A stretch of DNA of 64,000 nt. Origin: Fimbriimonadales bacterium. Its GTDB lineage: Bacteria > Armatimonadota > Fimbriimonadia > Fimbriimonadales > ATM1. The stretch lies in NCBI GenBank assembly GCA_026129745.1, contig JAHCHL010000018.1, forward strand, positions 1-64,000, in the 5' to 3' direction. Under the pieces are notes generated by a model that was not told where the DNA came from, searched no databases, and saw only the letters and a list, made by a program, of their open reading frames with translations. The position numbers were made by a program, and so were the translations under genes. Shown piece by piece: positions 41,058 to 49,953 of the stretch (position 1 is its first letter; every line of letters starts with the position of its first letter).

Positions 41058-42838
41058 TGTCAAAGATCCTTGTCTCACTTTTTCTTGTTGCTCTATCGAC
41101 TATTGCATCGTCGCAATATGTGATACGCGACTACCATGTCGACATGGAACTTCGAGCAAATGGATCAATGGGCGTTATCGAGCGAATAACGACTGAGTTC
41201 ACGATTCCACGAAGAGGAATCTTTCGAAAGATTCCATTTGAATATGATACTGGCCGAATGACGCGACGAGTGATCGTCAATATCATTGGCGTCACTGACT
41301 TGCAAGAACGACCGCAAACGATCCTCGAGACTCGTGAAGGCCCCTACCTAAACATTCGAATCGGAGATGAGGACATCGTACATCCTGCGGGGACGATCAA
41401 GACCTATGTGATTCGATACGAAGTTCTTGGCATGATGAATTGGTTCGAGGGCGCGACAGACTGGGAGCCTTATGCAGAGCTCTATTGGAATGTCATAGGG
41501 GACGAGTGGGACACCACTATTGAAAAAGCGAGTTTCACGGTCAACTTTCCTAAAGTTGAGTCAGCCGAAGGTGTCCGAGCGCGAGTGTTTGCCGGGCCTT
41601 ATGGATCGAAGGATTCAATTAGTCAGATAGGCACAGGATCGGTGGACGCTGACCGATTGACTCAAACAAGCTTGAATCTCACCCTTGATCGCTTGGAGGG
41701 AAAGAGGCTCTCACCACTTCCGCCTTATCACGGAATCTCGATGGTGTTGAATATTCCGGCAGAACTCGTATCGAAGCCTACCGGCTGGCAGTGGTTTCAG
41801 TTAATGATTCTTCCTAATGTTGGCTTTATGCTGCCGTTAGTCATCCTTGGTGTCATGGTTCTTTTGTGGCTCATTCATGGGAAAGATCCGCATGGAGGAC
41901 CAGTCGTCGTCGAGTATGAGCCACCTGATGGCATGACGCCAGCCGAAACAGGAGCGATGATCGACGAACGAGTCCACAGCAGGGATATCGCTGGAGCAAT
42001 AGTTGGGCTTGCTGTGAAAGGGTACCTAGACGTTGAATTCGGGCCTGAACAAGGATTGCTTGTCAAGAGAAGGCCGATCACACTCGTACCAAAAGAGCCA
42101 GACAGTCCAGAGAAACTGTCTTCATTCGAAGACAGGCTCTTACGTCAAATCAAGAAGGGCGGATCGAAAGTGACTGAGGATGACCTTCGAAAACACGTTG
42201 CAACAGACCTGCTGACTCTCTCGTCAAAGCTGTTCGAAAGTTTGGTGAAGCGTGGATACTATGTCAAGTCGCCCGCAACCGTTAGGACAGCCTGGGCAGT
42301 CGGTGGCATTGTTGTTATCGTGGTGCTTGCAATCATTATCGCGAGTGCATCGCCATTTGGAAATCCGCTTCCAGCGATTGTTGGCGGAATCATTTCTGGG
42401 CTAATGGTCTTGCTGTTCTCAAAGATCATGCCCCGACGCACAGTCAAAGGCGCCAAAGTGCTCAAGCGTGTGCAAGGGTTCGAAGAGTTTATTCGCAGAG
42501 CAGAGAGCGAGGAACTTGATTGGCATACAAAGCTCAATCCAAACGCTGCTCTGTTCGAAAAGTATCTTCCCTACGCCATCGCTCTTGACTTGACACGGGA
42601 GTGGACTGGCGCATTCGCAGGACTCCTCAATCAACCGCCAACCTGGTACCACCATCCAAGCGGTACTTTTCATTACAGTGTGTTTTCACACGACATGACC
42701 CGTGTAGGATCGACACTCGCCTCGGCAGCAGGCACGCCGCCCCGATCATCCGGCGGAAGCGGTGGCAGCAGTGGCTTTTCGAGCGGAGGTGGATTCTCCG
42801 GTGGAGGTTTCGGTGGAGGCGGTGGCGGGAGTTGGTAG
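41057..42838 (+). CDS. DUF2207 domain membrane protein
   Basis: The 593-aa protein starts with a signal peptide (ILVSLFLVALSTIASSQ) and a DUF2207 domain: YVIRDYHVDMELRANGSMGVIERITTEF and then RRGIFRKIPFEYD. TM helices follow at about residues 250-275 and 415-460. The C terminus is a Gly/Ser-rich tail ending GGGGGGSW, a feature shared with many LemA-linked proteins. It is probably a membrane complex with the upstream LemA. The function of the pair is unknown; a role in envelope maintenance is inference. Confidence 0.88.
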   Translation: MSKILVSLFLVALSTIASSQYVIRDYHVDMELRANGSMGVIERITTEFTIPRRGIFRKIPFEYDTGRMTRRVIVNIIGVTDLQERPQTILETREGPYLNIRIGDEDIVHPAGTIKTYVIRYEVLGMMNWFEGATDWEPYAELYWNVIGDEWDTTIEKASFTVNFPKVESAEGVRARVFAGPYGSKDSISQIGTGSVDADRLTQTSLNLTLDRLEGKRLSPLPPYHGISMVLNIPAELVSKPTGWQWFQLMILPNVGFMLPLVILGVMVLLWLIHGKDPHGGPVVVEYEPPDGMTPAETGAMIDERVHSRDIAGAIVGLAVKGYLDVEFGPEQGLLVKRRPITLVPKEPDSPEKLSSFEDRLLRQIKKGGSKVTEDDLRKHVATDLLTLSSKLFESLVKRGYYVKSPATVRTAWAVGGIVVIVVLAIIIASASPFGNPLPAIVGGIISGLMVLLFSKIMPRRTVKGAKVLKRVQGFEEFIRRAESEELDWHTKLNPNAALFEKYLPYAIALDLTREWTGAFAGLLNQPPTWYHHPSGTFHYSVFSHDMTRVGSTLASAAGTPPRSSGGSGGSSGFSSGGGFSGGGFGGGGGGSW

Positions 42839-42842
42839 TTCC

Positions 42843-43103
42843 TCAGTCTTGAGCAATCAATCCGATTTCTTGCAATAATGCATAAGTTTGTTCATCGCTT
42901 GGCTCTACAAGTACTTTGTCATACTCGTGAAAAATGACTGTTGGCGTTCTGCAAACACCGTTGTTGAACGATGCAGCTCGCGCCTCATCTTCTTGACTCA
43001 GATCTAAGTCGACAAACTCATAAGTAATTCCGACCTTTTCGAGCAACTCACGAGTTCTGTCGGTGTCTTCGCACCAATTGCAACCCAAAACTTCAACTCT
43101 CAT
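42843..43103 (-). CDS. Glutaredoxin family protein
   Basis: The 86-aa protein has the glutaredoxin/NrdH fold with active site LGCNWCEDTDRTRELLEKVGI. The cis-Pro is in CRTPTVIFHE. The CNWC motif differs from the common CPYC. It is joined by an ATGA overlap to the M28 peptidase gene upstream, forming a three-gene minus-strand operon with the FlaR-like kinase. Confidence 0.88.
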   Translation of the reverse strand: MRVEVLGCNWCEDTDRTRELLEKVGITYEFVDLDLSQEDEARAASFNNGVCRTPTVIFHEYDKVLVEPSDEQTYALLQEIGLIAQD

Positions 43104-44254
43104 CTTGCATTCACTGGAATACCACCCAGTGCTCCAACTGCAAATACGTGGTCGTCTTTGTTGATTTGTTGCAACGTAAACCTTGTGGCACTTTCAACTA
43201 CAAATGCGCCCTGCCAAACCGGACTCGTGGTCTCTCGCCAATAAACAACCCATGATTGCCCTTCTTTGCCTTGCCACGTGATGGTGGTATCGTGGCCTTG
43301 ACGCATGTCAATGCGCACATTTGTTGGCGGTTCTCCTGCAAGTCCCAGCGAATACATAGCAACAAGATTGGCCTTTGTAACGTTTGCCAAGTAACTCCAA
43401 TCCATATATTCTGGAAGATCTTCATGCGTGTGTTGCCTTGAGTACTCCTCATGAACTTCAATGAACCTTACTGCATCGAATCCTTCTTCGTTGAACGGCG
43501 TGTGGTCTCCACCGCGTCCAAATCGATCTCGCCTGAATACAAGCCTAATCTCAAAGTCTTTCATGTTCGTGCGAACGAGATACTCTATCAAACGCGCCAA
43601 CTCTCGGCTATTGTGCGATTCCGATTCGTCGCTGAACACGCGAACGCGCCTATCGTCTTTCTGCCCAGCCTTGTTTTCGCTCGATCCAACTGTATCGTTG
43701 TTTAGGACGGCATCAATCTTCCACCCTTCCGACTTCGCCCGCTTTGCCAAAGCCCTCGCGCCATGCAAGCCTTGTTCTTCACCTGTAAACCCAACGAACA
43801 TCAGAGTCTGTTGCCATTTCCTCCCTGCCATGACTCTCGCCAGTTCCAGTGCAAGCGCGGTACCACTTGCATCGTCGTTTGCTCCAGGTGCGCGACCAGT
43901 TTCAGCATCGACCTGAAGGTTGAGTGAATCGAGGTGGCCGCCAACCAACACAATTCGATCAGACTCTCCTGGCAGTTTGGCAACGACCTGCACTACCTCT
44001 TTAGCTTCAGGAACTCGCCGCCCAGCAGGAATTGTGTAGCGCATCAGTTCGACTTGAATGCCAGGAATCTTCCTGTACTCCTCTGCCAGCCACTCCGCCG
44101 CTTCTGTAAGAGTCGGACTTAGTGTGTTCCGGGTATGGAAGGAAGCGAGCTTTTCGACCGTCGCCCTGAGGCGAACTGGATCAACTTGACCGAGCAAATC
44201 CTGCAAGTCACTCGGAGCACCCTGGACCGCGACTGCCAACAACGCTGCAATCAT
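43100..44254 (-). CDS. M28 family metallopeptidase (aminopeptidase-like), secreted
   Basis: The 384-aa protein has a signal peptide (MIAALLAVAVQGA) and a complete zinc peptidase site: His and Asp in LVGGHLDSLNLQ, bridging Asp in GANDDASGTALALELA, the Glu pair in VGFTGEEQGLHGARAL and the final His in GDHTPFNEEGFDAVRF. A C-terminal fibronectin-like domain (PPTNVRIDMRQGHDTTITWQG) follows. The ATG at 44254 forms an ATGA overlap with the upstream stop, and AAGGAGG lies about 13 bases before it; ATG 44281 lies before that site and is unlikely. It cleaves N-terminal residues from peptides outside the cytoplasm and provides a reference for the degenerate M28 domain encoded near 13 kb. Confidence 0.92.
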   Translation of the reverse strand: MIAALLAVAVQGAPSDLQDLLGQVDPVRLRATVEKLASFHTRNTLSPTLTEAAEWLAEEYRKIPGIQVELMRYTIPAGRRVPEAKEVVQVVAKLPGESDRIVLVGGHLDSLNLQVDAETGRAPGANDDASGTALALELARVMAGRKWQQTLMFVGFTGEEQGLHGARALAKRAKSEGWKIDAVLNNDTVGSSENKAGQKDDRRVRVFSDESESHNSRELARLIEYLVRTNMKDFEIRLVFRRDRFGRGGDHTPFNEEGFDAVRFIEVHEEYSRQHTHEDLPEYMDWSYLANVTKANLVAMYSLGLAGEPPTNVRIDMRQGHDTTITWQGKEGQSWVVYWRETTSPVWQGAFVVESATRFTLQQINKDDHVFAVGALGGIPVNAR

Positions 44255-44775
44255 GACGAACGTTGTACCTCCTTCAACCATTTTGCAGTAGCCGCTGGAT
44301 TTCGGAGCCAGACTACGTCCATTTCAGAAGCGACCCACTGGCGAATGCGCCGGCGTTTCTTCGCAAATGACTTGAAGTGCCACAGGAGGATCGAGTCCCG
44401 CGACATGACTGTCTTTATTGATTCGCGGTTTCCATTGCAAACAACTTTTCCATCCAAGATGCGCATGAACGTTCTCTTTAGCAATCGCCAAAGCGAGACC
44501 CACCGAGGATAGTCAAGGCCAACAATCAATTCTGCGCGAGAGAGTGGAATGTCAAGCCACATAGCATAAGCTGTGTCCAGAATCCATTCGTCTTTTGAGC
44601 AAATCTCGCCGATAGCTGTTCTCTGGTCTTCGAGAGTAACCGCGACCCAGCCTGGCATGTACGTTAGATCATCGACGGAATACCAAGGAATCTCGGTTGA
44701 ACGACTGATTTCTGATGCAAGTGTCGTCTTGCCGGAACCGGTTACTCCATACACAAGAATTCGTCGAGCAGTCAC
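44251..44775 (-). CDS. FlaR-like P-loop kinase (topology modulation protein family)
   Basis: This 174-aa protein resembles adenylate kinases and the so-called DNA topology modulation protein FlaR. It has a P-loop RILVYGVTGSGKTTLASEI, the family motif WYSVDDLTYMPGWVAV, an LDYPRWVSLWRLLKRTF lid-type segment and the NRESIKTVMSRDSILLWHFKSF signature. The natural substrate is unknown; the old topology name is not evidence of function. Its stop overlaps the M28 peptidase start (ATGA). Confidence 0.85.
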   Translation of the reverse strand: MTARRILVYGVTGSGKTTLASEISRSTEIPWYSVDDLTYMPGWVAVTLEDQRTAIGEICSKDEWILDTAYAMWLDIPLSRAELIVGLDYPRWVSLWRLLKRTFMRILDGKVVCNGNRESIKTVMSRDSILLWHFKSFAKKRRRIRQWVASEMDVVWLRNPAATAKWLKEVQRSS

Positions 44776-44819
44776 AGAACCATTCTACTTCTTGCAGGAG
44801 ATCCGAACTATGCCATAGA

Positions 44820-46497
44820 ATGAACGCTGCTATGACCCGCAAGGAGTTTTTATCCAGAGCCATTGTTGCAGCCGCGGCCACTACTCTACCGCCGGGGCTC
44901 ATGTCCAGGCAGACTCCGCAAGTTGAAGATGCACTCACACTCGACGACATCAAGGCTGCCGCAAAAGTTGCGGGTGTTGAGTTTTCCGAATCAGAACTCC
45001 AGCAGATTCTTCGGCAGATTCAGACAGCGAGTGAGCAAGCAAAGCAGTCAAGGGCCAACAAACTCGACAACTCTGTTGCTCCGCCAACTCCTTTCTTTCC
45101 GAGCAGCGATCGATCGCAACAGAAGCGCAACGTTCTCGAGTTTGAGACGGGATTACCCCATCGTTCCCTCTAACAATGATCTTGCCTTCGCGACAGTCGC
45201 TAACCTCTCGACCCTCGTCAAAGAGAAGAAGATTTCGCCAGTCGAATTGACGAGATTCTTCCTCGATCGAGTCAAGGACTACGGCGAGAAGCTCATTTGC
45301 CTTGCATCACTTACGGAAGAACGCGCCCTCACAATGGCAAAGAAGGCGGAAGAAGAGATCATGGCCGGGAGGTATCGCGGCCCATTACACGGCATTCCGT
45401 GCGGAATCAAAGACCTCTTCGCAACAAAGGGCTATAGGACCACTTGGGGCGCGGACCCATTCAAGGATCAAGTGCTCGACTACGACGCGGCGGTCGTCGA
45501 ACGACTCGATGAGTCTGGTGCGATCATCATCGCGAAGCTGAGCCTTGGCGCACTTGCGATGGGCGATGTCTGGTTCAAAGGCAGAACCAAGAATCCCTGG
45601 AACCCCGAACAAGGGTCATCAGGATCCTCTGCCGGTTCGGCTTGTGCCGTGGCAGCAGGGCTTGTGCTGTTTGCCATCGGTACTGAGACACTCGGCTCGA
45701 TCGTTTCACCAAGCCATCAATGCCGCGTTACCGGGTTACGTCCAACGTTTGGCCGAGTTTCGAGACACGGCGCGATGACGCTGAGTTGGTCGATGGACAA
45801 AGTCGGCCCGATCTGCCGGACCGCGCAAGATTGCGCAATTGTCTTCTCCCAAATCATTGGCGCAGATGTCCGGGATGAAAGCACCATCGACAAGCCGTTC
45901 GTTTACTCTTCATCGGAATCCGTCCGCGGAAAGCGAGTCGGAGTGCTATTGCAACCCAATGACGATCCGTCAGGCGAGGCATGGAATCGGGCGAAGCAGC
46001 AAGACTTCGTCACAATTCTCGAAGAATTGGGAGCAGAAATCGTACCTATTCAATTCGAAGCAGCTTTTCCTTCCGCCATCAACATTCTTTATGCCGAATG
46101 CGGTTCGGCATTCGATGACTTCACGCTGAGTGAAGAAATCGACGAACTCAAAAACAGCACTTGGCCCCAGACTTTTCGGATGTCAAGGTTCATTTCTTCA
46201 GTCGATTACCTCCGGGCAATGCGGATGCGGCGAGAGATGATGGACGCATTTGCTGAGAAGATGAAATCCGTTGACTTCTATGTGGGCCCAGAAAGAGCGC
46301 TTGCGACACTCTTGCCAACGAACTTGACCGGCCACCCACAGGTCCTAGTTCCGAACGGAACGACAGATAACGGTGGTCAGCGCTCAATGTCGTTTGTCGG
46401 GCAGCTTTATGGCGAGGCTGAGATTTGTGCTGCAGCCTGGCAATACCAGAAAGTAGTCAAGCATCACGAGAAACGCCCAGACTTGAGCAAGCTATAG
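44820..46497 (+). CDS. Amidase signature enzyme, interrupted by a +1 frameshift
   Basis: The gene is split between two frames. The first part (44820 or 44832 to a stop at 45171-45173) encodes a signal-like N terminus (FLSRAIVAAAATTLPPG) and a helical LDDIKAAAKVAGVEFSESELQQIL segment typical of secreted amidases. The rest is in the next frame, from about 45150 (YPIVPSNNDLAFATVANLSTLV), and holds the catalytic Lys in GIPCGIKDLFATKG, the Ser-Gly loop QGSSGSSAGSACAVAAG and the nucleophile in ETLGSIVSP. The Ser-cisSer-Lys triad looks intact. The shift lies between 45130 and 45173. It could be a true mutation, a recoding event or a sequencing error. Substrate unknown; the family hydrolyses amide bonds. 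Confidence 0.8.
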
Positions 46498-46826
46498 CTC
46501 AGATTGAAATGTCACAAGTGTTTCGAAATCACCTTGGTTGACGGTGCAGCTAGTTCGTACGGGGGCTTTTATGCTCATTGTTTTTTCCCGTTCGTCCGAA
46601 GCACTTGGCGATGACGAGGTGCATCGTCGACTTGAACTGGAATTCTGCTCTCGTCACCGCCGTCACCGTTATCACTTCAAATTTCGCCATTGCTTCAAGC
46701 GAGTGTTTTCTGGCAAAAACCATCGAATTGTGAGCGCATTTAGTCTGCTTAAAAGTCCTTAAGTGAAAGAGAAGTCAACCTTGGGTCACTCGCTGAAAAG
46801 ATGGTTCCGAGTATGTATCAAGCTAA
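46498..46826. other. 329-bp stretch with no confident gene
   Basis: This gap lies between the amidase and the 3' end of alaS. The longest plus-strand frame (46538-46762) has an unlikely composition rich in His and Arg (RRHRYHFKFRHCF) and I reject it. A 46-codon minus-strand frame is listed separately. I see no tRNA, repeat or clear hairpin. Confidence 0.4.
46550..46690 (-). CDS. Possible 46-aa small protein
   Basis: A short frame encodes MAKFEVITVTAVTRAEFQ and continues FKSTMHLVIAKCFGRTG to an end NNEHKSPRTN. The alternating hydrophobic pattern looks more protein-like than the opposite strand. No clear ribosome binding site precedes it. It follows alaS on the same strand. Confidence is low. 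Confidence 0.25.
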   Translation of the reverse strand: MAKFEVITVTAVTRAEFQFKSTMHLVIAKCFGRTGKNNEHKSPRTN

Positions 46827-49601
46827 CTATCCGAACTTGTCTGCTTGTGCAGAGAGCAGCAGGTCGTGGGCTGCCTTCAACGCGTCTTCGATCTTGCTCG
46901 CATCTTTTGCTCCTGCCTGAGCGAACTGAGGAGACCCGCCACCGCCACCACCCGCGACTTTTGCCACTTCCCGAACGATGTTTCCTGCGTGAGCCCCGTT
47001 CTTGAGCGCAGCCTTGCCAACTTTGCAAAAGAACATAACCTTGCCGTCATCCTTCAGCGCTACCACCGCAACGGCGTTATCGTCATTTTCCACGAGCCTA
47101 TCTGCTGCCAGTTTTGCCGCATCCTGCCCACCAATCGCAACGACTTGTGTTTTGAGCGAGAATGGTCCGACGGACTTCGTTTCAGCCGACTGTTGCGTTG
47201 CTGAACCAGACAACAGGCGATCACGTTCCCGCTTCAGTTCCCTCAATTGTTCTTGAAGCCTGTCGAGCGCGCGCGGTAGTTCACTTGGACTCGACTTTAG
47301 CTTTTTGGCCGACTCCTCCAATATGCGTTCCTCACCTTTGGCCCACTCATACGCGCCGAGCCCCGTTACCGCTTCAATCCTTCGGACTCCGCTTGCGCTC
47401 GATGACTCACCGACGATCTTGAACATTCCGATCTCCGCGCTGTTCCGCACGTGAATGCCGCCGCAAAGCTCCAAGCTGTAGTCTCCAATCTCGATCATGC
47501 GCACGCGATCTCCATACTTCTCACCAAAGAGCATCATCGCGCCTCGCCTGCGAGCTTCGTCTATTGGTACGTCTTCAAACGCCACCACTGGAATCGCTTC
47601 AGAGATTCTCTCGTTGACGGCGCGCTCGACTAAATCAATTTCTGCCGACTTCATCGCCTCTCCGTGAGTGAAGTCGAATCGCAAGCGATCTGGCGCAACG
47701 AGTGATCCAGCCTGAGTCACATGCTTTCCAAGCGCGTTCCTCAGCGCTGCATGAAGCAAGTGTGTGCCTGTATGATTTCGTGTTATGTTCTTTCGACGTT
47801 GGAGATCTACTTCGGCACGAACCGGCTTTGACAGCATCCCCGTATCGAGGTATTGAGCAATCTTTTCGGGCGTTAGCCCGATAAAGGGCGCGGGCGCCGT
47901 TCCGAACTGCACAAGTTTGCAGTCATGCCAAATTAGGCCAAGCTCCTTCCAGGTATCCACTACTTCGAACACGAACTCATCGCTAAAGATGCGTCCAGTG
48001 TCACCAACCTGACCGCCTGATTCCGGATAGAACGGTGTCTTATCGAGGCAAACCTGAAAGTCCCCGGTACTTAGGCCTTGCTTGTCGAAGCGAGGACTGA
48101 TTTGCACGATCTTTGCATCTTCCTGCGTTGTCTGATAACCAACGAATTCTGTGTAGGCTTTCGCATCCGGAGAGACCGTCAATACGATTGCTTCATCCGC
48201 ACCGCCAAATACGTCTTGAGGCCCTTGCGCAGCACGAGAGCGCTCTTGGGCTTCGCGCAGGCACTCTTCATACTTCTCGAGGTCGACTGTCATGCGGTGC
48301 TCCGCAGCAAGTTCTTTTGTGACTTCGAGTGGAAACCCGTAGGTGTCGTAAAGAAAGAATGCTTCGTCGCCTGGAAATTGATTAGATGCGCCTGTCTTCT
48401 CCAGTGCTATCGCAAATCGTTCCATGCCTTCAGCTAAGGTTCTGCGAAATGCCTCCTCTTCATTCCGCAACGTTGTCCGTATGACTTCAGAACGTTCATT
48501 CAACTCGAAATATGGATCGCCAAGCGCCTCAACGACGGCAGGAAATACGTTCTCGAGGAATGGCTTTTCAAAACCAAGCACTCTCTGGCCCTTTAGCACC
48601 GATCGTCGAATCAACCTTCGAAGAACATAGCCTCTGCCCGTGTTTGACGGAAGGATCCCGTCAGCGATGCAAAAACAGGCAGTCCTCATGTGGTCTGAGA
48701 TGATGCGGATCGCCCTTGTTTTGTCAGTCTCCTCGTAGTATTTGGCCCCTGACATCGCACAGATCTTCTCGACAATTGGTAGGAAGACATCGGTTTGATA
48801 AACGTCTGTGAGCCCTTCGATTGCAGCGGCGGTTCTTTCCAGTCCGCTTCCGGTGTCAATGCACTTAGCGGGCAGAGGTTCCATTCCATGCTTCACAAAT
48901 CCCAAGTGCGGTTTGGACTGGTCCTTGAGCTCCCCCTTCCACTCATACTGCATGAACACGAGGTTCCATATTTCAAGCCATCGGCCAGCCTCATCGTCAC
49001 GAATGAAGTCCCCAGTGAGCTGGCTGTCAGGCACCATTTGGTAGAAGATCTCGCTGCATGGGCCACAGGGGCCGGGCGGGCCGTTGCTGAACGCGCCAGC
49101 GGGCCAATAGTTCTTGTCTTCACCCAATCGATGAATGCGCTTCGACGGGTCGAATCCGACGCTCCTCCATATCGACTCCCAAATCGAGTATGCCTCGTCA
49201 TCGTCTGAGAAGACGGTCACACAGAGCTTTTGGGGTTCGAGCCCAAGCCAATCGCCGGAAGTCAAAAACTCCCATGCCCAAGAAATGGCTTCTTGCTTGA
49301 AGTAGTCGCCGAATGAGAAGTTGCCAAGCATTTCGAAAAATGTCAGGTGGGACGGGTTCCCGACCTCCTCGATGTCAACGGCCCGGACGCACTTTTGGCT
49401 GTCAACCAATCGCGGATGCGGGGGCTTCGCAAGCCCTCGGAAGTAAGGCTTGAATTGGACCATTCCAGCCCCCGTAAACAGGAGCGTTTCATCGAGCTTT
49501 CCGGTCACGTCGATCGGAACGAGGGGGGCCGAAGGGTGAAGCAGGTGCTCCTTCGACTGGAAAAACTCGATGAACTTGGTTCGGAGTTCGCGGGCATTCA
49601 T
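46827..49601 (-). CDS. alaS: Alanine--tRNA ligase
   Basis: AlaRS charges tRNA-Ala and clears mischarged Ser- and Gly-tRNA. The 924-aa protein has the class II motifs in ELRTKFIEFFQSKEHLLHPSAPLVP, FTGAGMVQFKPYF and HLTFFEMLGNFSFGDYF. Editing-domain metal ligands are in NHTGTHLLHAALR and LCGGIHVRNSAEIG. The C-terminal domain ends with a glycine run (GGGGGGSPQFAQAG), as in most bacterial AlaRS. The ATG at 49601 starts the conserved N-ARELR segment. It is a full-length enzyme (E. coli has 876 residues). It diverges from a small membrane protein gene. Confidence 0.95.
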   Translation of the reverse strand: MNARELRTKFIEFFQSKEHLLHPSAPLVPIDVTGKLDETLLFTGAGMVQFKPYFRGLAKPPHPRLVDSQKCVRAVDIEEVGNPSHLTFFEMLGNFSFGDYFKQEAISWAWEFLTSGDWLGLEPQKLCVTVFSDDDEAYSIWESIWRSVGFDPSKRIHRLGEDKNYWPAGAFSNGPPGPCGPCSEIFYQMVPDSQLTGDFIRDDEAGRWLEIWNLVFMQYEWKGELKDQSKPHLGFVKHGMEPLPAKCIDTGSGLERTAAAIEGLTDVYQTDVFLPIVEKICAMSGAKYYEETDKTRAIRIISDHMRTACFCIADGILPSNTGRGYVLRRLIRRSVLKGQRVLGFEKPFLENVFPAVVEALGDPYFELNERSEVIRTTLRNEEEAFRRTLAEGMERFAIALEKTGASNQFPGDEAFFLYDTYGFPLEVTKELAAEHRMTVDLEKYEECLREAQERSRAAQGPQDVFGGADEAIVLTVSPDAKAYTEFVGYQTTQEDAKIVQISPRFDKQGLSTGDFQVCLDKTPFYPESGGQVGDTGRIFSDEFVFEVVDTWKELGLIWHDCKLVQFGTAPAPFIGLTPEKIAQYLDTGMLSKPVRAEVDLQRRKNITRNHTGTHLLHAALRNALGKHVTQAGSLVAPDRLRFDFTHGEAMKSAEIDLVERAVNERISEAIPVVAFEDVPIDEARRRGAMMLFGEKYGDRVRMIEIGDYSLELCGGIHVRNSAEIGMFKIVGESSSASGVRRIEAVTGLGAYEWAKGEERILEESAKKLKSSPSELPRALDRLQEQLRELKRERDRLLSGSATQQSAETKSVGPFSLKTQVVAIGGQDAAKLAADRLVENDDNAVAVVALKDDGKVMFFCKVGKAALKNGAHAGNIVREVAKVAGGGGGGSPQFAQAGAKDASKIEDALKAAHDLLLSAQADKFG

Positions 49602-49686
49602 AAGGGCGGAGGTGCGAAAGTTACCCCGGAAGCGCGCTGCTTCTCCCAAAGCTGCTCCGTCTACTAATCAACTGGAGGAGAAATCT

Positions 49687-49953
49687 ATGTGGATGGCAAT
49701 TGCATTTCTGTTGTGGGCAGTATCGATAGTGTGCGCGATCATCATCTTGATCGAGGCATTCAAAAGCGAAGTTTGGAAAGGGATCGTCAGCCTAATTTGC
49801 GGACTCTACATGCTTTACTTCGCGATTGTTGAGTTCCAACATCCGAACAAGTGGCTCATCATCATGGGCTGGCTTGTTCCTTCGATCCTGGGAGGAATTG
49901 TCTACACCCTTTTCGCCGCGGCAGCAGTAGCCGGGGCAATGACCGGAAGCTAA
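49687..49953 (+). CDS. Small three-helix membrane protein
   Basis: The 88-aa protein is almost wholly membrane embedded: AIAFLLWAVSIVCAIIILIEAF, IVSLICGLYMLYFAIVEF and LIIMGWLVPSILGGIVYTLFAAAA. GGAGGAG lies seven bases before the ATG at 49687, one of the strongest ribosome binding sites in the window. I do not know a function. Its stop overlaps the end of the convergent serpin gene by four bases. Confidence 0.75.
   Translation: MWMAIAFLLWAVSIVCAIIILIEAFKSEVWKGIVSLICGLYMLYFAIVEFQHPNKWLIIMGWLVPSILGGIVYTLFAAAAVAGAMTGS

Noticed and set aside
45160..45180. Programmed +1 frameshift at CTC-TAA-C in the amidase gene
   Set aside because: The stop is TAA rather than TGA and there is no Shine-Dalgarno-like stimulator. 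The residues in the second frame just before this point (YPIVPSNND) already look authentic, so an indel further upstream is more likely.
46538..46762. A 74-codon plus-strand frame after the amidase
   Set aside because: The translation is dominated by Arg, His and Phe with no ribosome binding site and no family pattern.
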